In this document: one piece after another, positions 29,476 through 37,923 of the stretch
Layout of the letters: each line of letters opens with the position of its first letter
How positions within the stretch are numbered: the stretch's first letter is position 1
Notes under the pieces: generated by a model
The model's input: only the letters and a program-made list of their open reading frames with translations
Told to the model about the DNA's origin: nothing
Databases searched by the model: none
Origin: Bacteroidota bacterium
GTDB taxonomy: Bacteria; Bacteroidota; Bacteroidia; AKYH767-A; OLB10
DNA length: 64,000 nucleotides
NCBI GenBank assembly: GCA_016721435.1
Contig: JADKIC010000002.1
Coordinates: forward strand, 62,001-126,000
Reading direction: 5' to 3'
Position numbers and translations under genes: made by a program

Positions 29476-30204
29476 ATGAAGAATAAGGATAAAATATTTA
29501 ATGATGAATTGCAGAAAATAAGCGATTTTAAATTCGGCAGTCAGGTGGTGCAGGTTTTTGATGATATGGTATCCAGATCAGTGCCGTATTACAATGAAAT
29601 GCAACGAATGCTTGCCGAGCTTGCCGCGGATTTTGCTGTAGATGGAACAAATATCTACGATTTAGGATGTTCAACAGGTACAACATTGCTGGGCTTTGAT
29701 AAAGTATTATCCGATGGAGTGAAATTTGTTGGTGTAGATGATTCACCGGAAATGGCGAAACAATGTGAAGAGAACTTTCAGAAAGCAGGAATTACCAGAC
29801 CCTATAAAGTGATCAATGCAGATATTAATAATGGGCTGATCCTTGATAATCCTTCGGTAGTCGTTATGTGTCTCGTTTTGCAATTTATACGTCCGCTATA
29901 CAGGGAAAAACTCATCCATGAAATATATCGTCAGCTGAATCCACAAGGCTGTTTTCTGCTCGTCGAAAAAGTACTGGGAGAAGGATCGATGCTGAATAGA
30001 ATGTTTATCGATTATTACTACAATTATAAGCGTAGAAATAATTACAGCGATATGGAGATATCAAAGAAACGAGAAGCCTTGGAGAATGTTTTAATCCCTT
30101 ATCGTTTGTCTGAGAATCTGGATTTGTTAAAAGCAGCAGGCTTTAGTCAGACGGAGATATTTTTCAAGTGGTATAATTTTGTAGGAATAATCGCTGTGAA
30201 GTAA
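29476..30204 (+). CDS. cmoA: CmoA-like carboxy-SAM synthase / methyltransferase
   Basis: 242 residues. The pattern VFDDMVSRSVPYYNEMQRML, YDLGCSTGTTLLGFD, DDSPEMAKQCEENF, VVMCLVLQFIRPLYREKLIHEIYRQLNPQGCFLLVEK and ISKKREALENVLIPY matches CmoA throughout. CmoA makes carboxy-S-adenosylmethionine from SAM and prephenate for tRNA wobble uridine modification. No CmoB is encoded in the window, so the call is by family only. The next gene overlaps its stop by one base (TAATG), implying coupling. It is interesting that prephenate-pathway genes follow closely. Confidence 0.72.
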   Translation: MKNKDKIFNDELQKISDFKFGSQVVQVFDDMVSRSVPYYNEMQRMLAELAADFAVDGTNIYDLGCSTGTTLLGFDKVLSDGVKFVGVDDSPEMAKQCEENFQKAGITRPYKVINADINNGLILDNPSVVVMCLVLQFIRPLYREKLIHEIYRQLNPQGCFLLVEKVLGEGSMLNRMFIDYYYNYKRRNNYSDMEISKKREALENVLIPYRLSENLDLLKAAGFSQTEIFFKWYNFVGIIAVK

Positions 30205-30911
30205 TGGTTAAAATCGGTAATCTAATATTTCATTACAGGAATATGCTCTTCCCTGTTTTTTATGCGCTGTTGTTTATTCCGGCGGCTCTTCTAGTGGATA
30301 ACGGATCATGGTTATTATTAGCCGGATTTATCGTTGGTCTTGCAGGTCAGCTGACAAGGATGATGACCATCGGCCTCGTGTATATTATTCGTGGAGGAAA
30401 GAACCGGCAGGTGTATGCGGAAGAACTGGTAACAACAGGCATTTTCGCTCATTGCAGAAATCCACTGTATGTGGGTAATATTCTTATGATAGTTGGATTG
30501 GGAATGATGTCGAATTCAAAAATGTTTATTTTTATTTTTATTCCATTATTTCTTTTTTTCTATCAGGCCATTGTGCGTGCTGAAGAGAATTTTCTCGAAA
30601 ACAAGTTCGGGCAATCGTACCGGGAGTATATGAAGAATGTAAACCGGTGGATTCCCCGAATGCGCGGTGTAGGCAGAACGATGGATTCGATGGTTTTTCA
30701 ATGGAAACGTGTCTGGATAAAGGAATACGGAACTACCTTTATCTGGTCAACAGCTGCGCTTTGGCTGGTGGCAAAGTATTATTATAACAAGGCAGGTTGG
30801 GAAGCTGTAGTGCAAATGCTTCCTGCATTCATAGCGGTACAGGTTCTGCTTATAACAATGTACCTCTTCGTTCGTTATAAGAAGAAGTCGAAAATCTGGA
30901 AGGCAGATTGA
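30204..30911 (+). CDS. Isoprenylcysteine-carboxylmethyltransferase-like (ICMT/PEMT family) membrane methyltransferase
   Basis: 235 residues with about five hydrophobic segments. The C-terminal part of the catalytic core, TTGIFAHCRNPLYVGNILMIVGLG and then RAEENFLENKFGQSYREYMKNVNRWIPR, is the signature of ICMT and phospholipid methyltransferase proteins. Unusually it adds a ~70-residue C-terminal extension with two more membrane spans. Substrate unknown (lipid or small molecule). Translationally coupled to the cmoA-like gene. Confidence 0.8.
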   Translation: MVKIGNLIFHYRNMLFPVFYALLFIPAALLVDNGSWLLLAGFIVGLAGQLTRMMTIGLVYIIRGGKNRQVYAEELVTTGIFAHCRNPLYVGNILMIVGLGMMSNSKMFIFIFIPLFLFFYQAIVRAEENFLENKFGQSYREYMKNVNRWIPRMRGVGRTMDSMVFQWKRVWIKEYGTTFIWSTAALWLVAKYYYNKAGWEAVVQMLPAFIAVQVLLITMYLFVRYKKKSKIWKAD

Positions 30912-30920
30912 AATTCATAG

Positions 30921-31667
30921 ATGAAGAATACGATCATAGCAGATAAAATACTGGTTGCAGGACCCTGTAGTGCCGAAAGCCGCGAACAGGTGCTGAGCAC
31001 CGCCCGGGAAATTGCGAACAGACTTCCGACAGCAATTTTTAGAGCTGGTGTTTGGAAACCGCGTACACGCCCAGGTTCGTTTGAAGGGGTGGGAGAAAAG
31101 GCTCTCGAGTGGTTGTTAGAAGTGCGACAGGAGACCGGCTTGAAAGTGATGACGGAAGCCGCTAATTCCAAACAGGCAGAACTATGTCTTAAAGCAGGAC
31201 TCGATGCCCTTTGGATTGGTGCACGTACCACTGTAAATCCTTTTCAGGTTCAGGACGTCGCTGATGCACTCATGGGTACATCCATCACCGTTATGGTGAA
31301 GAATCCGATTCACCCTGATGTGGAATTGTGGAGAGGGGCTATTGAAAGAGTTCGGGCTGCTGTTACCGGAGAAGTGATGGCAATTCATCGCGGGTTTCAT
31401 TCCTTTGAAACAACAGAGTTTCGAAACCACCCCCGATGGCAAATTCCTTTTGAATTAAAATCATTCATGCCGGACTTAAAAATTATCTGTGACATCAGTC
31501 ATATCGCAGGAACAAGACCTTTGCTACTTAGTGTAGCACAAGAAGCCCTGGATTTGGGTTTCGATGGGTGGATGATAGAAACACATATTAACCCTGATAG
31601 TGCACTTACAGATAAGTTGCAACAAGTAACACCTACAAGACTTTTTGAAATTCTCAATCATCTGTAA
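30921..31667 (+). CDS. aroF: 3-deoxy-7-phosphoheptulonate (DAHP) synthase domain protein
   Basis: 248 residues of the type I-beta/KdsA-like class. VAGPCSAESREQ, FRAGVWKPRTRPGSFEG, MTEAANSKQAE, DALWIGARTTVNPF, VMVKNPIHPD, CDISHIAG and MIETHINPD supply the phosphoenolpyruvate, erythrose-4-phosphate and metal-binding residues. First step of the shikimate pathway. In many Bacteroidota this domain is fused to chorismate mutase; here a TAA at 31665-31667 ends the frame, and the mutase domain follows in the same frame 15 bp later. Confidence 0.9.
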   Translation: MKNTIIADKILVAGPCSAESREQVLSTAREIANRLPTAIFRAGVWKPRTRPGSFEGVGEKALEWLLEVRQETGLKVMTEAANSKQAELCLKAGLDALWIGARTTVNPFQVQDVADALMGTSITVMVKNPIHPDVELWRGAIERVRAAVTGEVMAIHRGFHSFETTEFRNHPRWQIPFELKSFMPDLKIICDISHIAGTRPLLLSVAQEALDLGFDGWMIETHINPDSALTDKLQQVTPTRLFEILNHL

Positions 31668-31682
31668 CCCCGCTTTTCAAAG

Positions 31683-31994
31683 GTGACCGATGAACTCAGC
31701 GTAGCTAAATTGCAGGCCTGGAGATCGGATATTGACCGTTTGGACGATGAGATTTTAAAGTTGCTGAATGATCGTTTTCGCTATTCCGAATTAATAGGGG
31801 AATTGAAAAAGGAACAGCAGATTTCTATTTTTCAACCGGAACGATGGAAGTCTATCCTCGAGGAAATGATGAAAAAGGGTTTATCAATGAATTTGAATCC
31901 CGGCTTTATCCGAAACCTCTTCATTCAGATTCACGATGAATCCGTACGTATTCAGGCAGAGATAGTAAATAAGGAAGAGAAGAAGGTTTCCTGA
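31683..31994 (+). CDS. Chorismate mutase (AroQ class) domain, probably the detached C-terminus of a DAHPS-chorismate mutase
   Basis: 103 residues from a GTG. LQAWRSDIDRLDDEILKLLNDRFRYSELIGELKKEQ is the first helix and catalytic Arg/Lys region of the all-helical chorismate mutase fold. It is in the same frame as the DAHP synthase, and the spacer PRFSK between the stop and GTG reads openly, so a single stop codon separates the halves. No Shine-Dalgarno is visible before the GTG, although Bacteroidota often lack one. Either gene fission with coupled reinitiation, or a sequence error (two compensating indels would also restore a linker). Confidence 0.78.
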   Translation: MTDELSVAKLQAWRSDIDRLDDEILKLLNDRFRYSELIGELKKEQQISIFQPERWKSILEEMMKKGLSMNLNPGFIRNLFIQIHDESVRIQAEIVNKEEKKVS

Positions 31995-32017
31995 GTGTGG
32001 TATCGGTAAACTAATTG

Positions 32018-32150
32018 TTGGCTTCGAACCTTCATGGTGGCTTCGAACCATCATGGTGGCTTCGAGAGCCTCAGCCACCATGATGGTTCTCGAAGACATT
32101 TGCGGGACAATACCTTATTTTAAACCTCTATTGGGTGGCTAAGAACCTCC
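32018..32150. repeat. Degenerate copy of the GGTGGCT composite palindrome, left of the GIY-YIG gene
   Basis: Contains GGCTTCGAACCTTCATGG, a full 25-bp core GGTGGCTTCGAGAGCC-TCAGCCACC at 32055-32079 inside a longer ATGGTGG/CCACCAT stem, the CGAAGACATTTGCGGGACAA linker, and a decayed second hairpin (CCTCTATTGGGTGGCTAAG). It is the same unit as the array at 32500-33122. Confidence 0.85.
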
Positions 32151-32162
32151 ATGATGGCACAT

Positions 32163-32486
32163 TCATATTTTGTTGGAGGAAGCTTTCGAAGGCAACGTAT
32201 TTGAGTCTCTATGGGCAATCGCTAACTCAGGTAATAATTCAGGTGTTCCATTTATCAGCGCCTCTTTCTTTTTCCTGTTCCATCCCTGAACTTGTTTCTC
32301 TCTGTAAAAAGCATCTTGTACACGTTCATATTCTTCATAGTATACCAGTTTCACCGGCAATCGTTTTTTAGTATGGTTAGCTCCTTCGCCAATCTGATGC
32401 TGTCTTAATCTTAAATCCAAATTATTAGTACTACCTGTGTAATAGCTTCCATCGCAGCATTCCAAAATATACATATATCCTTTCAT
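32163..32486 (-). CDS. GIY-YIG nuclease domain protein (UPF0213/YhbQ type)
   Basis: 107 residues. YILECCDGSYYTGSTNNL carries the split Tyr-Ile and Tyr-Thr-Gly motif, followed by LRLRQHQIGEGANHTKKRLPVKLVYYEE and AFYREKQVQGWNRKKKEALING, the complete single-domain GIY-YIG architecture with catalytic Tyr, Arg and Glu positions. The last ~20 residues are unlike the family and may come from repeat DNA. It is surrounded on both sides by composite palindromes, which is the main clue to a possible mobile role. Confidence 0.88.
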   Translation of the reverse strand: MKGYMYILECCDGSYYTGSTNNLDLRLRQHQIGEGANHTKKRLPVKLVYYEEYERVQDAFYREKQVQGWNRKKKEALINGTPELLPELAIAHRDSNTLPSKASSNKI

Positions 32487-32499
32487 ATTTCTGACAGCA

Positions 32500-33122
32500 A
32501 GATTTCGGGAACCTTCATGGTGGCTTCGAGAGCCTCAGCCACCATGAAGGTTCCCGAAGACATTTGCTGGACAATACCTATTTTAACCTCTCTTGGGTGG
32601 CTGAGGCCTGAAGCCACCCAAGAGAGGCACTTTTCTTTCATCGAACCTTCATGGTGGCTTGAGAGCCTCAGCCACCATGATGGTTCCGAAGACATTAGCG
32701 GACAATACCTTATTTTATACCTCTCTTGGGTGGCTGAGGCTCTCGAAGCCACCCAAGAGAGGCACTCGAAGCCACCCAAGAGCGGCACTCTTTCTTTGCA
32801 TCGAACCATCATGGTGGCTTCGAGAGCCTCAGCCACCATGAAGGTTCCCGAAGACATTAGCGGGACAATACCTTATTTTATTACTCTCTTGGGTGGCTGA
32901 GGCACTCGAAGCCACCCAAGAGAGGCACTCTTTCTTTGCATCGAACCATCATGGTGGCTTCGAGAGCCTCAGCCACCATGAAGGTTCCCGAAGACATTAG
33001 CGGGACAATACCTTGTTTTAAACCTCTCTTGGGTGGCTGAGGCACTCGAAGCCACCCAAGAGAGGCACTCGAAGCCACCCAAGAGCGGCACTCGAAGCCA
33101 CCCAAGAGCGGCACTGAAGCCA
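32500..33122. repeat. Array of composite palindromic repeats (about four units)
   Basis: Units begin near 32507, 32641, 32801 and 32941 (140-160 bp period). Each holds hairpin A (GAACC-TCATGGTGGCT...AGCCACCATGA-GGTTC), a linker CGAAGACATTAGCGGGACAA plus TACCTTATTTTA, and hairpin B (CCTCTCTTGGGTGGCT...AGCCACCCAAGAGAGG). The central 25 bp of hairpin B is the reverse complement of that of hairpin A (TCGAGAGCCTC versus GAGGCTCTCGA in the loops). Extra half-copies of the right arm (CTCGAAGCCACCCAAGAG) are added at 32765-32790 and 33065-33115. The array ends 9 bp from the sodB stop. Confidence 0.92.
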
Positions 33123-33130
33123 CCTCCTAA

Positions 33131-33727
33131 TTAAAAACTCTTCGCTACAGCGTCCCAATTGACCACATTCCACCAGGCCGCTAAATAATCCGGACGACGG
33201 TTCTGGTAGTTGAGGTAATAGGCATGCTCCCAGACATCACATCCGAGGAGTGGTGTACCTTTTACTTCAGCTATATCCATAAGGGGATTGTCCTGGTTGG
33301 GAGTAGAACAGATCTCGAGTTTACCCGCACTGTTTTTAATGAGCCATGCCCATCCGGAACCGAATCGTCCGACACCGGCAGCGTTAAATTTGGTTTTGAA
33401 TTCGTCGAAACTACCGAAAGCGGCATTGATCGCATCACCTAATACTCCTTTCGGTACTCCGCCGGCGTTAGGTGCCATGATGCTCCAAAAGAAAGTATGA
33501 TTGCAGTGGACGCGGCCGTTGTTGCGCACGGGAGCAGGGAATTTGGAAATGTTTTTACAGATATCTTCAATGCTCATGTTTTCGGCATCAGTACCGGCAA
33601 TGGCATTGTTCAGATTGGTAACGTAGGCCTGATGGTGTTTGCCATGGTGAATTTCCATGGTGCGTGCGTCGATGTGTGGTTCGAGCGCGTTGAAATCGTA
33701 GGGGAGAGGGGCAAGTGTGAAAGCCAT
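33131..33727 (-). CDS. sodB: Superoxide dismutase, Fe/Mn family
   Basis: 198 residues. Metal ligands are in MEIHHGKHHQAYV, GRVHCNHTFFW and the DVWEHAYYLNYQNRRPDYL block. FGSGWAWLI completes the fold. Converts superoxide to oxygen and peroxide in the cytoplasm. Sequence alone does not settle Fe versus Mn. A -7 promoter element lies 28 bp upstream of the start. Confidence 0.96.
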   Translation of the reverse strand: MAFTLAPLPYDFNALEPHIDARTMEIHHGKHHQAYVTNLNNAIAGTDAENMSIEDICKNISKFPAPVRNNGRVHCNHTFFWSIMAPNAGGVPKGVLGDAINAAFGSFDEFKTKFNAAGVGRFGSGWAWLIKNSAGKLEICSTPNQDNPLMDIAEVKGTPLLGCDVWEHAYYLNYQNRRPDYLAAWWNVVNWDAVAKSF

Positions 33728-33755
33728 TTTATTATGTTTTTAAGTAGTGAAGGGG

Positions 33756-33763
33756 CAAATTTA
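33756..33763 (-). promoter_or_regulatory. Candidate -7 element of sodB
   Basis: On the minus strand TAAATTTG matches TAnnTTTG, 28 bp before the sodB start codon. No TTTG lies 19 bp upstream, so activation or a weak -33 is implied. Confidence 0.5.
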
Positions 33764-33966
33764 CGGAGAAAGAATGAATGAGTCCTTTTATTTTATCGGG
33801 TTAGAGAGCGTTAATCGAATGAAATTAAGTCGATTTGCCTTTGTTAACCGTTTGTATTCGACTGTAAACCTTTATTTTTCTATGAAATCACTGCATTTTA
33901 TTGTTCTTTGTTTTTCCATATTGGGAAAAAGAACTAATTTCAAACTGTAAATAAATCGTAAAAATC

Positions 33967-35510
33967 ATGAAAAAAAATCTATGCTATCTTATGTTGTTGC
34001 TCTTTCTGGGCGTTGTCTCCTGTTCAAAGCAGGATGAACAGTCAAGTGATCAGGAAGGCCCTGCGCTGAAAGTGAAGTCGAATCTAACTGCGGTACCTTC
34101 AGGTGCAGCCTATGATAAAGCAAAACTTGATCAGATTGTTATCTCTACTTTGGAAGGCAGGAATGATTTTCAATGGGAGATGGTCGATTTAAAAACACTC
34201 TGGAGTGCACTTCAATATGGTGATCAAAGCCTTGCCATCGGCTATAAGCCGGCTTCAGAAGGGGATATAAGTGGTAAAATTCATACCCTGAATGTGAAGA
34301 GTGGAGCCTATAAACAAGTACACGATGCGCTGATTGAACTGATACTTTCTGAATTAAATGCCGGTCGTACTACTAAAGTGACGCTGGCGGATATTCTCGT
34401 AGAAGATGATCCTGTTTTACCAATTCTGACGATTAAGCTTACGAATAAGGAAGTACTAACAACGTTGTACAATTTAGAGAATGTGCGTTACCTGGAGCCG
34501 CTGGATTATTGGCCCAATGATCCTAACCGTTCTTCCTCCGGGCTGCAGTGCTAGTACTCAGGCTCTGAACTCTGCCGACTGGTCCACCATCACTCCCGGT
34601 GCACTTGTGCCATGGAATTTCAATAATCAGAATATTCCAAATGCCTGGAGTATCAGTGAAGGTCAGGGGATAACTGTTGGCGTTATTGATGCGGGCTTAA
34701 GTTCATCACAAGCATTGCTGAATGCACAGTTTAACAGCGGAGCTTCTAATGTGGGTAGAACAGTGAGCACAGATTATACGCTGGGTTCTTCTGCCTTCAA
34801 CTCCTGTACGCATGGAACGAGTATGAGTGGTCAGGCTGTTGGTCCCCGGAATAATCAGAATGCAACAACAGGGGTAGCCTATAAGAGTAATTTGCATTTT
34901 ATTCGTGCTGCGAATGATGTCGTTTTGGATGCTTCTTCTGAAAAAACAGCTACCAAGAACGCCTTTATCAGAATGGGTAACAGAACAGATGTACGTATCA
35001 TTAGTCTGAGTATGGGTTCACCGTTTGGTAGTGGAGTTTTGAAGGACGGAGTAGACTATGCTTATGGTTTAGGTAAAACAATTTTTGCAGCTGCCGGAAC
35101 TTCATTCAGTTGGACCAGCTGGTTTGGGGTGATCTATCCTGCTGCTTATAGCTCTTGCATTGCTGTTACCGGGCGTTAAAGAAAACGGTAGCCGTTGTGC
35201 TTCCTGCCATGACGGGAGCAAGGTTTTATATACTATTACCATGGAACGAAGTGCAAATAGTAATCGCAACTCGCTTTCCCTTCCCGCAAGTGGCGCAACT
35301 CCAACATATGTTGGTGGAAGCTCATGCGCAACAGCTACCGCCGCGGGTATCGCTTCATTGGCATTGAGTGCAAAACCTGCTATGACGCGTGCTCAACTGA
35401 TGACATGCCTTACCAATACTGCACAATTCTATTCTACCAAGAACAGCACGAAAGGTTATGGGAATCTGAATGCAGCAGCAGCAGTGAATTATGCAATTGC
35501 CAATTATTGA
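33967..35510 (+). CDS. Lipoprotein subtilisin-like (S8) serine peptidase (two frameshifts)
   Basis: Three open segments (33967-34554, 34481-35179, 35160-35510) form one ~515-residue protein. Both breaks are at GGG runs that should be GG: near 34538 (SSSGCSASTQALN) and near 35171 (AVTGVKENGSRC). Lipobox FLGVVSC at the N-terminus, a ~160-residue propeptide-like region, then the catalytic triad: Asp in VGVIDAGLS, His in CTHGTSMSG, Ser in GGSSCATATAAGIASLAL. Surface-exposed or periplasmic protease. An inverted repeat (GTTCTT...TTTTTCC / GGGAAAAAGAAC, about 33902-33934) lies just upstream. Confidence 0.85.
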
Positions 35511-35527
35511 TTACGAAGAGTAGAAAT

Positions 35528-35573
35528 AGAAAGCCTGTTATTCGCAAATCAAAATGCGGGTAACAGGCTTTCT
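35528..35573. terminator. Bidirectional terminator between S8 peptidase and glycosyltransferase
   Basis: AGAAAGCCTGTTA (35528-35540) pairs perfectly with TAACAGGCTTTCT (35561-35573). It sits between two convergent genes. Confidence 0.85.
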
Positions 35574-35597
35574 GTTTCGGGTAATATGGAAGAGTTT

Positions 35598-36695
35598 TTA
35601 ACGCACTACTTTTTTAAACAAATCCTCATATTCTCCTGCCACTTTCTTCCAGTTGTATTGTTGCTTAATTTTTTCACGTTGAACATCTCCAAAGAGTTTT
35701 CTCTTTTCCTCAAGCTTTGGAATGTCAGCTAAAAGTGTTGCAATGTCTTCCGGCGTTTTATAATACCAGGCATGCTCTCCAAGTACATTATGACTGAATA
35801 AATTATCATGAGAGAAAATATAAGAACCCGATGCCATCGCTTCGAGTAAAGAGGGGTTGGTGCCTCCAACAGAATGTCCGTGAAAATAATAGCGCCCAAA
35901 CCACCTAATGTTATTGAGATGCGGCAGGTTGTAAATCCCCCCCATGAAACGAATGTTCTTATACGCTTTGTATTTATTCTTTAAGTATTGACCATAGGCC
36001 GTATGGTGTTTCCCTATCACCAAAAACGGAGTTCCGGCTCCGGATAATACAATCCCGTCCAGCGTGATTTCAATATTATTTTCCTTTTCAAGTCGGGCTA
36101 CCAATAAATCATAGTTGCCTTTTTCCAGATCATATTCTTTCAGAATTTGCTCGTCCGGTTGGTCAAATACATCTGCTCCATAAGGAATGAAAGTAGAATC
36201 TTTGTTATACTCTTTCAATAAGTAGTTCTTTATTTCGATGTTATCACTCACCAGATGATCACTGTATTTTGCTCCCAAAGACTCAAACCATTTGGCCAGC
36301 TTTTTTACTACTGCATTCCATTTATCACGCTTCCATTCCAAACCATCCATGTTGGTAACAAGGATGCTTTTCCGCTTGTGAAGCACCGGGAAAAAAAAGG
36401 AAGCCGTGGTATAGCCCAATACGAGAAGTATATCACACTTTTCTTTTAAAGCATGTTGCATACATAAATAATCGTATATAAAATTAGCCGGAGTTCCTAT
36501 TGTTTTTTCCGGATTCCATTTGGTAACAATACGTACACCATGAAAATTATCTTGTTTGTATTCGTGGTAATGGGGATTGTATACCGTAACTTCATGTCCG
36601 GATTTCACCAATAATACGGCTAAGTTTTCGGCACATTGCTCATATCCACCATAATTATTAGGAATACCTCTTGATCCTGTAATTGCAATTCGCAT
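35598..36695 (-). CDS. Glycosyltransferase family 4 with DUF1972 N-domain (rhamnosyltransferase-like)
   Basis: 365 residues. MRIAITGSRGIPNNYGGYEQCAENLA is the DUF1972 signature; NMDGLEWKRDKWN and the C-terminal GGTNPSLLEAMASGSYIFSHDN complete a GT-B fold, with the conserved Glu of the donor site in LLEAMA. Such enzymes add sugars, often rhamnose, to surface polysaccharide precursors in the cytoplasm. It lies 29 bp after thiL on the same strand, probably only by read-through. Confidence 0.9.
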   Translation of the reverse strand: MRIAITGSRGIPNNYGGYEQCAENLAVLLVKSGHEVTVYNPHYHEYKQDNFHGVRIVTKWNPEKTIGTPANFIYDYLCMQHALKEKCDILLVLGYTTASFFFPVLHKRKSILVTNMDGLEWKRDKWNAVVKKLAKWFESLGAKYSDHLVSDNIEIKNYLLKEYNKDSTFIPYGADVFDQPDEQILKEYDLEKGNYDLLVARLEKENNIEITLDGIVLSGAGTPFLVIGKHHTAYGQYLKNKYKAYKNIRFMGGIYNLPHLNNIRWFGRYYFHGHSVGGTNPSLLEAMASGSYIFSHDNLFSHNVLGEHAWYYKTPEDIATLLADIPKLEEKRKLFGDVQREKIKQQYNWKKVAGEYEDLFKKVVR

Positions 36696-36724
36696 AATTA
36701 TTCAGTCTGTTTTTATTTTTTAGA

Positions 36725-37768
36725 TCAGGCGCGAAATGCATCCCAGCCCTGCGCTTTCAGTTCATGCACATTTTGTTGCTTGTCAATAAATCGATAGCCA
36801 AATGAAGCATCTGTCATATGTCCGATGATACTGATCTCAGCACGATCCTTTATCTTTTCAAATTCACTGAGCGGCAAAGTAAAAAGCAGTTCATAATCCT
36901 CTCCCCCATTTAAAGCGGCAACTGTGGGATCAAGCCCCAATTCTATGCCCAACTCACGGGTCAGATGATCGATCGGTAATTTCTCTTCGTAAATCTGACA
37001 TCCTGTGTTCGAACCTTTACATAAATGCATTAAGTCTGAAGCGAGGCCATCCGAAATATCAATCATCGCCGTAGGCTTCACATACCAGGTCTTGAAGCGT
37101 TGGATGATATCAAGTCGGGCTTCCGGTTTCAATTGTCTTTCTAAAGGATAATCGAAGCCTTGTAAGTCGGGTTGAACAGATGGATTTTCCAGAAATATTT
37201 TTTTCTCCCGGTTTAAGAGCTGTAGTCCCATATAGGCCGCACCTAAATCTCCCGTAACACAAATGAGATCATTAACTGCAGACTGATCTCTGTACACCAA
37301 ATCTTCTTCCATGGCATGCCCAATAGCAGTGATGCTGATCGCCAAACCTCCCGGCGTTGAACAGGTATCGCCTCCAACAAGGTCAACTCCATAGCGCTCA
37401 CAAGCCAGATTGATTCCTTCCATCAATTCTTCAACGGCCTCCAATGAGAATCTGTTGGACATGGCCAGGCCACATACAATTTGCTTGGGCAGGGCATTCA
37501 TCGCGCAAATGTCGCTGATGTTGACCACTACTGCTTTGTATCCCAGATGTTTTAGTGGAGTAAAAGAAAGGTCAAAGTGCACCCCTTCTATCAACATATC
37601 AGTGGTGACCACCGTTCTGCCCGGACCGTTATCGATTACGGCAGCATCATCACCAATTCCTTTTAAAGATCCCGGTTGAGTCAGTTTCACACTTTGTTTT
37701 ATATGATGTATGAGGCCAAATTCGCCTAAACTGCTCAATTCCGTTCTGTTTTGCTTATTCTCAAACAT
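36725..37768 (-). CDS. thiL: Thiamine-monophosphate kinase
   Basis: 347 residues of the AIR-synthase-like fold. GIGDDAAVID, TTDMLIEGVHFDL, GYKAVVVNISDICAMNALP, DLVGGDTCSTPGG and MIDISDGLASDLMHLC supply the Mg-ATP and substrate-binding Asp residues. Phosphorylates thiamine monophosphate to the diphosphate cofactor. No other thiamine genes nearby. Confidence 0.96.
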   Translation of the reverse strand: MFENKQNRTELSSLGEFGLIHHIKQSVKLTQPGSLKGIGDDAAVIDNGPGRTVVTTDMLIEGVHFDLSFTPLKHLGYKAVVVNISDICAMNALPKQIVCGLAMSNRFSLEAVEELMEGINLACERYGVDLVGGDTCSTPGGLAISITAIGHAMEEDLVYRDQSAVNDLICVTGDLGAAYMGLQLLNREKKIFLENPSVQPDLQGFDYPLERQLKPEARLDIIQRFKTWYVKPTAMIDISDGLASDLMHLCKGSNTGCQIYEEKLPIDHLTRELGIELGLDPTVAALNGGEDYELLFTLPLSEFEKIKDRAEISIIGHMTDASFGYRFIDKQQNVHELKAQGWDAFRA

Positions 37769-37923
37769 GGCGTCAAAGATACTCGGATAGAGTTTATCAC
37801 TGACTTCTTCATGGGGATTATCACTCCCCCTTCAACAAGATTCAGGGATGTGGAAAAATCTTATTCCTGTGAATTAATATTTACATAACAATTCCTTTAC
37901 ATTCGCAGTCTTAACCCATCGCT

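Noticed and set aside
32483..33123. Several open frames of 60-127 codons on both strands in the GGTGGCT palindrome array
   Set aside because: They are made of repeat units translated in different frames, overlap one another and change frame at unit borders.
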